Origin: an uncultured Bacteroides sp.
Lineage (GTDB): Bacteria; Bacteroidota; Bacteroidia; Bacteroidales; UBA11471
DNA length: 16,264 nt
Direction of reading: 5' to 3'
Assembly: GCA_905210875.1 (NCBI GenBank)
Contig: CAJLYN010000027.1
Coordinates: 1 to 16,264, forward strand
Under the pieces are notes generated by a model. That model did no database searches, was not told where the DNA came from, and worked only from the letters and a program-made list of their open reading frames with translations. The position numbers were made by a program, and so were the translations under genes. This document shows, piece by piece, positions 1 to 7,637 of this stretch (its first letter is position 1; each line of letters starts with the position of its first letter).

Positions 1-1786
1 CCCCCGCCTGCAACAACGCTTAAACGAGAGCCTGCCCGAAGCCCTGCGCAACGACGAGAGCCTCGGCCGGAAAATCGAACGGGCCTACCGCGATGCCGCC
101 CAAAAGACCGGCCGCGGCGATGCCGCCAAAGGCGGATATGTCGAAATCGACTTCTGGGAAAACGACCCGGATAGTCAGGAGGAGAGCCGGGCCAAAGACA
201 AGGCCCTTCGCCGCACGGCCGAGATACTGCGCAACCTGCAAGACCGGGGCATCGCCCTGCACGACATCGCCATACTGGTGCGCACCAAGGAAGAGGGCAA
301 CCGCATCGTACAGCACCTGCTGCACGAACAGTCGGCATCGGCCGACCCGCGCTACCGCTACGACGTCATCTCCGACGAAGCCCTCTACATCGGCAACTCG
401 TCCACCGTACAGCTGGTCATCGCCCTGCTCAACTATATGAACACCCCGCACGACCCGCTCACCTGTTTCAAGGCCCGCTATCTGATGGAGACCGTCTATT
501 TCAAGAAGAATCCCGACGGAGCCATTCCCGAAATATGCCGACAACTGCACGACGACTTGCCAAACGACCTGCTGGGGCGTGTCGAGACCTTCCGCGGCGA
601 ACCGCTTTATGAAATCTGCGAAAAAATCATCGACCTCTTCCCCTGCGACTCGACCGGCGAAGAGAATGTCTTTATTCAGGCTTTCCTCGACCTCGTACTG
701 CAATATTCCGACAAGCGGTCGACAGACCTCAACTCCTTCCTCGTCTGGTGGCACGAGAAGGGAGCCACCCGCTCTCTCGCCACCTCGCAGGAGCAGGACG
801 CCGTACGCATCATGACCATACACAAGTCGAAAGGACTTGAATTCAAGGTCGTCATCATACCTTTCTGCAATTGGACCATCGACCACCGACCCAACCACGC
901 CCCCATATTGTGGGCTCCCACGGCCGCACCTTTCGACGAACTGCCCATCGTGCCGATAGCCTACCACGGTGACCTGGCCTCGACCCGTTATGCCCCCACC
1001 TTCTTTACCGAACAGATACATACCTACATCGACAATCTAAACCTCGCCTATGTCGCCTTTACGCGCGCCCGCGAAGAGTTGTACATCGGTGTGCCCAAGG
1101 TCATGGGATTCAACATCGGCACCCTGCTGCAACAATGCCTGGAAGAGCCGCTGCCTGCCCTGACGGTCGACGGGAAACCCTTTGCCGACCTCGCCGCCGG
1201 TTACGATGCGGCAAACGGCCGCTACACACAGGGTACCCCCGGCCACGACAGCAGCGCCGATCTCCGTCCGCCGGCTCCGGCCACGACGCCCTATCGGTCG
1301 ACACCACCGGGCCGGCGCCTCCACCTGCGGCTCATGGGTCAGGATTTCTTCCGGCCCGAAGACCGCCGTCATCACGGAACGGTGTGCCACCGCGTACTCA
1401 GCACCATCACCACCGTCGACGACATAACGGCCGCCATACAGCAACACGTGCAGGCAGGCGAAATTTCGGCCGCCGAAGACGCCGAAATAGAGACCACCTT
1501 GCGGGAACAGCTGGCCGAGCCCGAAAAACTACGCTGGTTCAAGGCCGGTAACCGCGTACTCAACGAGCGCGACATTCTGCACCCGCGGCAAGGCCCCTCC
1601 CGCCCCGACCGCATCGTCATCGACGACGAAGGAGCCACGGTCATCGACTACAAATTCGGCGCCGAACGCCCCGGCTACCGCAAGCAGGTGGCCGGCTATA
1701 TGCAGTTGCTCAAAGAGATGGGCTACAAAACCCGTGGATACATCTGGTATGTTCCTACCGGAAAAGTCGTTGCGGTCAACAGATAG
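1..1786 (+). CDS. AddA/RecB-like UvrD-family helicase-nuclease, C-terminal part (5' end outside window)
   Basis: The frame is open from base 2, with no stop, to TAG at 1784-1786, giving 594 residues of a larger protein whose N-terminus (Walker A and first helicase motifs) lies upstream. Seen, numbering the codon at bases 2-4 as 1: superfamily 1 motif V-like TIHKSKGLEF (272-281), motif VI-like LAYVAFTRAREEL (348-360), and a C-terminal PD-(D/E)xK nuclease core with D536 (PDRIV) and D549-Y-K551 (VIDYKFG). A UvrD-type motor fused to a RecB-type nuclease is the layout of AddA, which with AddB processes double-strand breaks for RecA-dependent repair in the cytoplasm. AddB is not in the window, so AddA rather than another helicase-nuclease fusion is inferred. 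No terminator follows the stop. Confidence 0.87.
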   Translation, partial: PRLQQRLNESLPEALRNDESLGRKIERAYRDAAQKTGRGDAAKGGYVEIDFWENDPDSQEESRAKDKALRRTAEILRNLQDRGIALHDIAILVRTKEEGNRIVQHLLHEQSASADPRYRYDVISDEALYIGNSSTVQLVIALLNYMNTPHDPLTCFKARYLMETVYFKKNPDGAIPEICRQLHDDLPNDLLGRVETFRGEPLYEICEKIIDLFPCDSTGEENVFIQAFLDLVLQYSDKRSTDLNSFLVWWHEKGATRSLATSQEQDAVRIMTIHKSKGLEFKVVIIPFCNWTIDHRPNHAPILWAPTAAPFDELPIVPIAYHGDLASTRYAPTFFTEQIHTYIDNLNLAYVAFTRAREELYIGVPKVMGFNIGTLLQQCLEEPLPALTVDGKPFADLAAGYDAANGRYTQGTPGHDSSADLRPPAPATTPYRSTPPGRRLHLRLMGQDFFRPEDRRHHGTVCHRVLSTITTVDDITAAIQQHVQAGEISAAEDAEIETTLREQLAEPEKLRWFKAGNRVLNERDILHPRQGPSRPDRIVIDDEGATVIDYKFGAERPGYRKQVAGYMQLLKEMGYKTRGYIWYVPTGKVVAVNR

Positions 1787-2030
1787 CGTCATACTTTCTC
1801 AATACACGACACATCACCGAGAAGTAAACGAGCCATACGCCCGACACACACCGAGGACGGCACAAGGCCAGAACGCCCGCCGTACCTCACGCTATCGTCG
1901 GACTACAAAACTTGGCAACAAGATAAATAGAGAGAAAGAGAAACAAAACCTCAGCCCTTAACACCGAAAGACCTCGGATAAGGAGGGGAAAGAGATATGG
2001 CAGTGCCACAAGGGAGAGAGAACAAAAGAC
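1787..2030. other. Intergenic stretch with no convincing gene
   Basis: Between the helicase-nuclease stop and the tRNA terminator I see no gene, no strong hairpin and no consensus promoter. The short reading frames here (for example a plus-strand one from 1734 to 1961 that overlaps the end of the helicase gene) have low-complexity, basic translations and no recognisable domain. The second half (about 1920-2035) is purine-rich on the plus strand. Confidence 0.5.
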
Positions 2031-2062
2031 AAAAAAAGAAGGCACCGTTTGTCGATGCCTTC
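2031..2062 (-). terminator. Rho-independent terminator of the tRNA-fMet unit
   Basis: Read on the minus strand, a 7-bp stem (GAAGGCA, 2062-2056, pairing with TGCCTTC, 2044-2038) with an 11-nt loop is followed directly by seven T residues (2037-2031). It begins 9 nt after the tRNA 3' end, a normal spacing for a single-tRNA transcript. Confidence 0.75.
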
Positions 2063-2070
2063 TGTCGGAG

Positions 2071-2143
<73 letters not shown>

Positions 2144-2159
2144 ATGTTTTTTCGTGGTG

Positions 2160-2190
2160 CAAAGATAGTACATCTATATACGTTTTGCAA
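2160..2190 (-). promoter_or_regulatory. Bacteroidetes-type promoter for tRNA-fMet
   Basis: On the minus strand, TTG (2190-2188) is followed after 20 nt by TATCTTTG (2167-2160), which matches the TAnnTTTG -7 element of the Bacteroidetes primary sigma factor. Transcription would start about 2150-2155, roughly ten bases before the tRNA 5' end. Confidence 0.7.
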
Positions 2191-2268
2191 TACTACAATT
2201 GTTAAATATTGCTATTTTATATACTATATCTCTCAAGTATCTGTTGGACTGTCGTTTGCAGCCACCAA

Positions 2269-2970
2269 TCACTCAAAGTAAAAGCTAAGCACCACCAACC
2301 GCGAGAAAGCACGGCTCACGGCCTGCGTGTACTTGATATCGAGCGGATCGACCAGGTCGGTGCGCTTATGACGCACCACATCGCTCAGACCGAAACAAAA
2401 CTTCAACTCGGGAATCAACTTGAAGAAAGAGAGGTAGATGTCGCACCCTACCCCCACTTCGAGATAGGTATCGTAGGTATTGAGGCGCAGCAAATCGTTC
2501 CGTTTTTTTGAAATATCGACCGTAGGCGCCACTCCAACAATAAGATAGGGGCAGTAATTATTCAACCGTTTGGCACTGTATTTGAGACTCACCGGCATCG
2601 AAATGTAGGTCGATTTCAAATCGACCGTCCGCCGCGTATCGCTCTGTGCCTCCCTCAACTCTACCGTCTTGTTTCCGAACATGAGCGTCGGTGTAAAACG
2701 CAGATTGAGATACGGGCAAAGATAGAGGTCGCTCACCAGCCCCACATTGAATCCGGGTGAGAACGAGGGCACCTCGGCAAACCACGTCTCCCCATCGGCC
2801 GTTACCGCGCCGGTGTGCCGAATGGCCAAATCCTGCACATGAGCACCCACAGAAAAGCCAAAGTGTATGCGTCGCTGGTCGACAAACGGCAACCGCTGCA
2901 ACTTCTGCTGCTGCCCCCATGCCGACACAACGGCCACCAGACCGACCAATATTATAAGCAACTTCTTCAC
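2269..2970 (-). CDS. porT: PorT/SprT-like outer-membrane barrel protein (type IX secretion)
   Basis: A 233-aa protein if translation starts at the GTG at 2970-2968. That start gives a clean signal peptide, read as MKKLLIILVGLVAVVSAWGQ. The only upstream ATG in frame (3051) would add 27 residues before the signal sequence, so GTG is preferred. The mature part is rich in alternating hydrophobic and aromatic residues typical of a small outer-membrane beta-barrel and ends in phenylalanine-glutamate (SFYFE). Blocks such as FGFSVGAHVQDLAIRH, STYISMPVSLKYSAKRLNNY and EVGVGCDIYLSFFKLIPELK fit my memory of the PorT/SprT family, needed for T9SS export in Porphyromonas and Flavobacterium. Three putative T9SS cargo proteins in this window agree with this. 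It could instead be a generic OMP_b-brl_2 barrel. No consensus promoter is visible upstream. Confidence 0.78.
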   Translation of the reverse strand: MKKLLIILVGLVAVVSAWGQQQKLQRLPFVDQRRIHFGFSVGAHVQDLAIRHTGAVTADGETWFAEVPSFSPGFNVGLVSDLYLCPYLNLRFTPTLMFGNKTVELREAQSDTRRTVDLKSTYISMPVSLKYSAKRLNNYCPYLIVGVAPTVDISKKRNDLLRLNTYDTYLEVGVGCDIYLSFFKLIPELKFCFGLSDVVRHKRTDLVDPLDIKYTQAVSRAFSRLVVLSFYFE

Positions 2971-3083
2971 GCCTTTTTTCTTAAAGTATGAATAGAACGA
3001 AAAATTAGACGGAATATTGCCAGCGTGAAAAAGAAAAAGAGGATTCTGCAAAAACAGTTCCGTTCAAAAAAGATTCAATTTAA

Positions 3084-3114
3084 TTTGTCAGAAAAAAGAA
3101 AAACCGTACTTTTG
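3084..3114 (+). promoter_or_regulatory. Consensus Bacteroidetes promoter for the ferredoxin gene
   Basis: TTTG (3084-3087), then exactly 19 nt, then TACTTTTG (3107-3114), a full match to the TTTG / TAnnTTTG consensus. The start of transcription would be near 3120, leaving an AT-rich leader of about 40 nt before the ferredoxin ATG at 3160. Confidence 0.8.
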
Positions 3115-3159
3115 CCAGACACATTACAACTAATTAGTACTAATTTTAAATTCAAAACT

Positions 3160-3330
3160 ATGGCTTACGTTATTAGCGATGACTGCATTGCTTGCGGTAC
3201 CTGCATGAGCGAATGTCCCTCCGACGCTATCTCCGAAGGCGATATCTACAAAATCAACCCCGACAAATGCGTTGATTGCGGTACTTGTGCCGATGCTTGC
3301 CCCACTGGTGCTATCCACCCGGGTGAATAA
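3160..3330 (+). CDS. 2[4Fe-4S] ferredoxin
   Basis: A 56-aa protein beginning MAYVISDDCIACGTC. Cysteines at 9, 12, 15, 19 and at 37, 40, 43, 47 form two CxxCxxCxxxCP motifs, each arranged to hold one [4Fe-4S] cluster with the fourth ligand exchanged between halves. This is the complete clostridial-type bacterial ferredoxin fold, a cytoplasmic one-electron carrier for anaerobic enzymes such as pyruvate:ferredoxin oxidoreductase; its partner is not in the window. The frame stays open upstream to 3025, but those residues lie across the promoter and look non-coding, so the ATG at 3160 is chosen. A consensus promoter and a strong terminator bracket it as a single-gene transcript. Confidence 0.96.
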   Translation: MAYVISDDCIACGTCMSECPSDAISEGDIYKINPDKCVDCGTCADACPTGAIHPGE

Positions 3331-3347
3331 TCCGCAGCAGAAAAAAA

Positions 3348-3378
3348 TAAAAAGCCCCGATAAAACGGGGCTTTTTTT
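3348..3378 (+). terminator. Rho-independent terminator of the ferredoxin gene
   Basis: GCCCCG (3354-3359) pairs with CGGGGC (3366-3371) around a 6-nt loop, extended by an A-tract on the left pairing with T-residues on the right. Seven T residues (3372-3378) follow. It lies 23 bases past the ferredoxin stop. Confidence 0.9.
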
Positions 3379-3457
3379 ATAACCATTCCATCGCTTACTC
3401 CCTTGAGTAATTCAACATCGCCACTGTGGCCTCAAAGCCACCTTCCTCACATAGACA

Positions 3458-3492
3458 TAGAAAAAGCCGGAATTAAATCCCGGCTTTTTCTA
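3458..3492 (-). terminator. Terminator of the leucine-rich-repeat gene, probably bidirectional
   Basis: A perfect 13-bp stem, TAGAAAAAGCCGG (3458-3470) with CCGGCTTTTTCTA (3480-3492), around a 9-nt loop. Read on the minus strand it lies 21 bases after the stop of the leucine-rich-repeat gene and ends in a T-rich arm. The symmetry means it can also stop plus-strand readthrough from the ferredoxin side. Confidence 0.8.
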
Positions 3493-3513
3493 TATCAGGC
3501 AAGAACAAATTGC

Positions 3514-4899
3514 TTACCGCACAACTACACGTGCCGTTTCGGTTCCGGCCACCACAATGTATATACCTTGCGGCATCTCCCATTCCATGCGGGAACCTTC
3601 CATAACCCGTTCTGCACATTTTACACCCGAAAGAGCATACACGGCTATGGTTTCCGACGGTTCTACGTTTTCCACAACGATACGTCCCGATGCGGCATAG
3701 ACTTTAACAGGAGCTTCGGCAGCAGCCTCATCTATGGCCGATCCCTCCTTCGCCACGACATTTATCATTGTCGTCTTATAGGCACTGGCTCCGGTGAGTT
3801 TGGGGAAGAGCGTCGAAGTAATCTCGCAATACACCGCACTGTCGAGTGCCGATGTAAAGGTGGTTACTCCGTCGGATACGGTATAGGCTTCGGCCGGAAC
3901 AGGAGTTCCGTAAGCATATTTCCAGGTATAGGTCGCTACGTCGTCGGCCGATACCAGGCTCGACAGGTCAAGCGATTCGCCCACCTCTATGCTTTCTCCC
4001 AGTTCATAGGCGGCCAGCGGCGCATAGTTATAGTTGCGCGGTGCCAATCGCGGCAGGGTGGCCGGGGTAAGGCGCGTGCCCGTGCAGGTCAGCGTCGTCT
4101 TCACACTGTCTACTTTCACCTCGGTTACCGGAGCATTCATGAAGAACAACGAGGTCATGACGCGGCCGCTCACATCGATAGATGTCATTCCGCCGTTGTT
4201 GAGATTGACAAACGTCAGGGATTCATAGGCGCTCAAATCAACGGCTCCCGTCAGATTCGGCAAGTTCAGTGCATACAGGTTGGCAAACGTCGTCGAGTTC
4301 TCGGGCCATACTACGCTGCTCAGCGGCGTGTTGTCCGACAGATAGAGGGTCTTCACCATAGTCTGGACACTTAAATCAACGGTTGCCAGTTCGTTTCCTT
4401 CGAGGTGAAGGGTCGACACCTGGGTGTTCTGGCTCAAATCGACACTCGTCAATTGGTTGTTATTCAGGTACAGGGTTTCCAACTGTGTCAAGGCGCTCAC
4501 GTCAACACTTGTCAGTGCGTGGCTCGACAGGGTCAGGCTCGTCAGGTTTGTCACTTTCGACAAATCAATGGCCGAGATTTTCGAACCTTCGGTAGAGCCC
4601 AGCGTTTCAAACGAGGTCAGCAGGCTCGGGGTTGCATACAAGGTTACCGTGCCATTACCGGCTACCGTTCCCGATACGGTGGTGGGCCAGTCGACGTTGG
4701 GATCCGAGGCTATATTCTCATAGGCTTTCAACTCGCCATCACCCCAGTCGACGTTCAAGGTCTGCGACGGTTCGGCAAAATAGATGGAGAAGTCGAGCAT
4801 CTTCCCTGCCTCTGCCGTTAATGTCAGCATCACCTCATTATTTGCTTTCAATACGGAAGCAAATAATACAAACATTAAAAAAAAGGTAATTTTTCTCAT
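3514..4899 (-). CDS. Secreted leucine-rich-repeat protein with T9SS-like C-terminal sorting domain
   Basis: 461 aa from the ATG at 4899-4897, chosen because it starts directly with a signal peptide (MRKITFFLMFVLFASVLKA); the frame runs 13 codons further upstream without adding anything signal-like. Residues about 20-100 form a beta-rich region containing VDWGDG. Residues about 105-265 hold leucine-rich repeats of the type LxxLxLxxNxLxxVDLS, spaced about 21 residues apart, which make a curved solenoid usually used for binding proteins or host surfaces. About 265-390 is a beta-rich region I do not recognise. The last 70 residues (VKVYAASGRIVV to QGIYIVVAGTETARVVVR) look like a T9SS type A sorting domain, cleaved when the protein is anchored at the surface. 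Its ligand cannot be told from sequence. Confidence 0.85.
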   Translation of the reverse strand: MRKITFFLMFVLFASVLKANNEVMLTLTAEAGKMLDFSIYFAEPSQTLNVDWGDGELKAYENIASDPNVDWPTTVSGTVAGNGTVTLYATPSLLTSFETLGSTEGSKISAIDLSKVTNLTSLTLSSHALTSVDVSALTQLETLYLNNNQLTSVDLSQNTQVSTLHLEGNELATVDLSVQTMVKTLYLSDNTPLSSVVWPENSTTFANLYALNLPNLTGAVDLSAYESLTFVNLNNGGMTSIDVSGRVMTSLFFMNAPVTEVKVDSVKTTLTCTGTRLTPATLPRLAPRNYNYAPLAAYELGESIEVGESLDLSSLVSADDVATYTWKYAYGTPVPAEAYTVSDGVTTFTSALDSAVYCEITSTLFPKLTGASAYKTTMINVVAKEGSAIDEAAAEAPVKVYAASGRIVVENVEPSETIAVYALSGVKCAERVMEGSRMEWEMPQGIYIVVAGTETARVVVR

Positions 4900-4927
4900 A
4901 GCAATCGAGTTTTTTTGTATTATTGCA

Positions 4928-4943
4928 TATATTTGCAAAGGTA
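4928..4943. promoter_or_regulatory. Two abutting, divergent -7 promoter elements
   Basis: TATATTTG (4928-4935, plus strand) touches CAAAGGTA (4936-4943), which is TACCTTTG on the minus strand. Both match TAnnTTTG. They lie in the 122-base spacer between the leucine-rich-repeat gene and the metalloprotease gene and could serve the two genes in opposite directions. The -33 elements are poor at the usual 19-21 nt spacing on both sides; only T-runs or off-spaced TTTG are present. The minus-strand promoter is the more believable of the two. Confidence 0.45.
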
Positions 4944-5021
4944 TAAAAATGTTTGAGCAAAAAAAATTTCTTCTTTTTTTTATGCAGAAAACATCACATT
5001 AATACACCAACACCATCAGAT

Positions 5022-7637
5022 ATGAGACTCTTTAACGTAAACCTTATTTGTTTTTTGCTTACGATTGGTATTCTGTCGGGAATATCGACAGAGGCCATGG
5101 CCAAACGAAAAAAGTTGCTGAGAAAGAAAAGCGACACGACACTGGTCGTTCCCAAACCCAAGGAAAATAAAGACAGCGTTGAATATCACAAACTGATAAA
5201 AGATGCCGTCACCCGGGAGGGCCTCCTGACCACCCACTTCACGCCACAAAAGAAACTCTATTGGGAGATTCCCGACTCGGCTTTTGCTCATACCTATATG
5301 CTGTCGAACCGTATCGCTGCCACCAGCAACACACAAGACTTCGTAGCCGGGCAGATGGCCACCCAGCCCATCTTGCTGCAACTCAGCTGCGACAGTATCA
5401 ATGTATACCTGCACAAGGTACAGACCCAAAACAGCGTCGACAAAGACGAGTCGATAGCGGCTGCTTTTGACAAGAATTTCCTGAACCCCGTACTGAAAGC
5501 CTTCAAAATCGAGGCACGCAACAAAGGTAATGTCGTTATCGACGTAACCTCGTTTTTCGGCGGAAATGAAAAATGTATCTCTCCGATAAAACCGTCGAAC
5601 CCTCTTGCCAAGCTATTGGGTGGCGACAGCGGCATAAAAGGGTCGTTCGTCTCAAACGCCTCATCGATAAACGAAGTAAAAACTTTCCCGCGCAATATCG
5701 AGATAAAAAGTTCGCTTACCTTCAACACCTCTCCGATGGATGAGCCCTATACCGTACAGATGCACCGCTCGTTTATCGTCCTGCCCGACGAGCCCATGCC
5801 CATGCGTCTGCAAGACAACCGCGTAGGCTACTTTTACAGCGACCGTTCGCACTATACGACCGAGAAAGACAAGGTCGACGAATATACTTTCATTCACCGC
5901 TGGCGTCTCGAACCGAAACCCGAAGACCGTGAACGCTATTTCGCCGGCGAACTTGTGGAGCCGCAAAAGCCCATCATCTTCTATGTCGACAGCGCTTTCC
6001 CCGACAAGTGGAGAGATGTTGTAAAACAGGGCATCGAAGACTGGAACACCGCTTTTGAAGCAGCCGGATTCAAAAATGCCATTCAGGCCCGCGACTATCC
6101 CAAGAACGACCCCGATTTCGACCCCGACGACATGCGTTACAGTTGCGTGAAATACGCTGCCACGACCATCGCCAACGCCATGGGCCCGAGTTTTGTCGAC
6201 CCCCGCAGCGGAGAGATTCTCACGGCCGATGTCATCTGGTATCACAACATCGTATCACTCCTGCACAACTGGCGCTTCTGCCAGACGGCTGCCACCGACC
6301 CCCGCGTGCGCAAAACCGTCTTCGACGACGAAGTGATGCGCGAATCGATGCGCTATGTCGCTTCGCACGAGATAGGACACACCCTCGGTCTGATGCACAA
6401 CATGGGCGCTAGCTTCGCCTACCCCGTCGACTCCCTGCGCAGTCCCTCTTTCACACAGAAATACGGCACGACCCCCAGCATCATGGACTATGCCCGCAAC
6501 AACTACATCGCTCAGCCGGGCGACTACGAGCGGGGCGTGAAACTCACACCGCCCGTACTGGGAGTCTACGACATATATGCCATTGCCTGGGGCTACCGCC
6601 TCATTCCCGGTGCCGACACCCCCTTGGAAGAGAAGCCCACCCTCAACCGCTGGATTGTTGAGAAAATGGGCGACCCCATGTACGAGTTCGGTGCCCAGCA
6701 GTTCATGGCCATCATCGACCCCACCGACCAGACCGAAGACCTGAGCAATGATCACCTGCGAGCCGGCGACTACGCCATCTCCAACCTGAAAATCATCATG
6801 GACAACCTGGAAAAATGGGCAGCCGAGCCGGGCGAACCCTATGACGATCTCGACGAGACCTATGACCAGCTGGTGAAACAGTATACCCGCCACATAGGCC
6901 ACGTGATGACCTACATCGGCGGTGTGGAATTCAAAGATGCCCGACAAGGCAACGGGAATGCCGCTCGTACCCATCTCGACCGAGCCACCCAGAAGAAAGC
7001 CATGCAATGGCTCATGCGTCAGGCACGCACCTACAACGACTGGCTCACGCCGACCCCGCTGATGATGAAACTCGACCGCAACCTCAACTGCAACGACAAA
7101 CTGGCCAGCAGCATCGTAGGCAGCCTGCTCAACAGCACGGCTCTTTACCGTATCGACGAGAGCGGACAGGTGAACGCCAAGAAAAACTACACCCTCGAGA
7201 CCTATCTCGACGATGCCCTCTACGAACTGTTCAAGACCTCCTACCAGGGGAAACGGCTCAACGATACCGAACGGCTCATTCAATCGTCGGCACTGGCCGT
7301 CATGGTGAAATACAGCGGCCTCACCCCGGCTTCGGGAAAGAAATCGACCTCGGCCAAAGCTCTTGCCGACTATTCCGATGTCATGGCTCTCGGATATAGC
7401 CCCGAAGTACCGTGCAGCCACGCCGCTTGCCAGGCCCAGCGAGAAGAAGAGGTTTCGTTCCTGCGCATCAATATGGGACAACCCGGCATCGAAAATAACC
7501 GCATCGCCCCGGTCATGACCGCCCATCTCAAAAAAATAGAAGCGCTCTACAAACAGCAGCGCTCTCGCACCAGCGACAAGACCACGCGCAACTTCTATGA
7601 CTATCAGCTGCTGAAAATTCAAGAGTTGTTCAACTGA
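5022..7637 (+). CDS. Exported zinc-dependent metalloprotease (metzincin type, DUF5117/DUF4953 family)
   Basis: 871 aa from the ATG at 5022, the start that places a signal peptide (MRLFNVNLICFLLTIGILSG to about residue 27, ending EAMA) at the N-terminus; the frame extends 23 codons upstream without support. The active site is HEIGHTLGLMH at 449-459, the metzincin HExxHxxGxxH pattern with three zinc-binding histidines and the general-base E450. A Met-turn candidate is SIMDY with M488. The order of an N-terminal beta-rich part (about 35-290), the catalytic part (about 330-520) and a long helical C-terminal part fits the Bacteroidetes zinc-dependent metalloproteases carrying DUF5118/DUF5117/DUF4953. 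It has no T9SS tail and no lipobox, so the final location (periplasm or outer membrane) is open. The SusC gene follows after 17 bases, implying one transcript and a role in supplying peptides. Confidence 0.9.
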   Translation: MRLFNVNLICFLLTIGILSGISTEAMAKRKKLLRKKSDTTLVVPKPKENKDSVEYHKLIKDAVTREGLLTTHFTPQKKLYWEIPDSAFAHTYMLSNRIAATSNTQDFVAGQMATQPILLQLSCDSINVYLHKVQTQNSVDKDESIAAAFDKNFLNPVLKAFKIEARNKGNVVIDVTSFFGGNEKCISPIKPSNPLAKLLGGDSGIKGSFVSNASSINEVKTFPRNIEIKSSLTFNTSPMDEPYTVQMHRSFIVLPDEPMPMRLQDNRVGYFYSDRSHYTTEKDKVDEYTFIHRWRLEPKPEDRERYFAGELVEPQKPIIFYVDSAFPDKWRDVVKQGIEDWNTAFEAAGFKNAIQARDYPKNDPDFDPDDMRYSCVKYAATTIANAMGPSFVDPRSGEILTADVIWYHNIVSLLHNWRFCQTAATDPRVRKTVFDDEVMRESMRYVASHEIGHTLGLMHNMGASFAYPVDSLRSPSFTQKYGTTPSIMDYARNNYIAQPGDYERGVKLTPPVLGVYDIYAIAWGYRLIPGADTPLEEKPTLNRWIVEKMGDPMYEFGAQQFMAIIDPTDQTEDLSNDHLRAGDYAISNLKIIMDNLEKWAAEPGEPYDDLDETYDQLVKQYTRHIGHVMTYIGGVEFKDARQGNGNAARTHLDRATQKKAMQWLMRQARTYNDWLTPTPLMMKLDRNLNCNDKLASSIVGSLLNSTALYRIDESGQVNAKKNYTLETYLDDALYELFKTSYQGKRLNDTERLIQSSALAVMVKYSGLTPASGKKSTSAKALADYSDVMALGYSPEVPCSHAACQAQREEEVSFLRINMGQPGIENNRIAPVMTAHLKKIEALYKQQRSRTSDKTTRNFYDYQLLKIQELFN

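Noticed and set aside
20..1021. A 333-codon minus-strand open frame opposite the helicase-nuclease gene
   Set aside because: The plus frame carries helicase and nuclease motifs. The minus translation is glycine- and valine-rich with no motif, as expected for an antisense shadow.
3395..3441. Two small hairpins between the ferredoxin and LRR terminators (TTACTC/GAGTAA and GTGGC/GCCAC)
   Set aside because: The stems are only 5-6 bp and there is no flanking context to suggest an RNA gene or operator. They may arise by chance between two convergent terminators.
3403..4374. A 323-codon plus-strand open frame opposite the leucine-rich-repeat gene
   Set aside because: It begins at TTG inside an intergenic hairpin and runs through the terminator stem. 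Its translation is rich in arginine, histidine and glycine with no domain, while the minus frame has clear repeats and a signal peptide.
6255..7622. A 455-codon open frame on the minus strand opposite the zinc metalloprotease gene
   Set aside because: The plus-strand gene has signal peptide, zinc motif and family features. The antisense translation has no domain and reflects GC-rich third positions that remove stops on the other strand.
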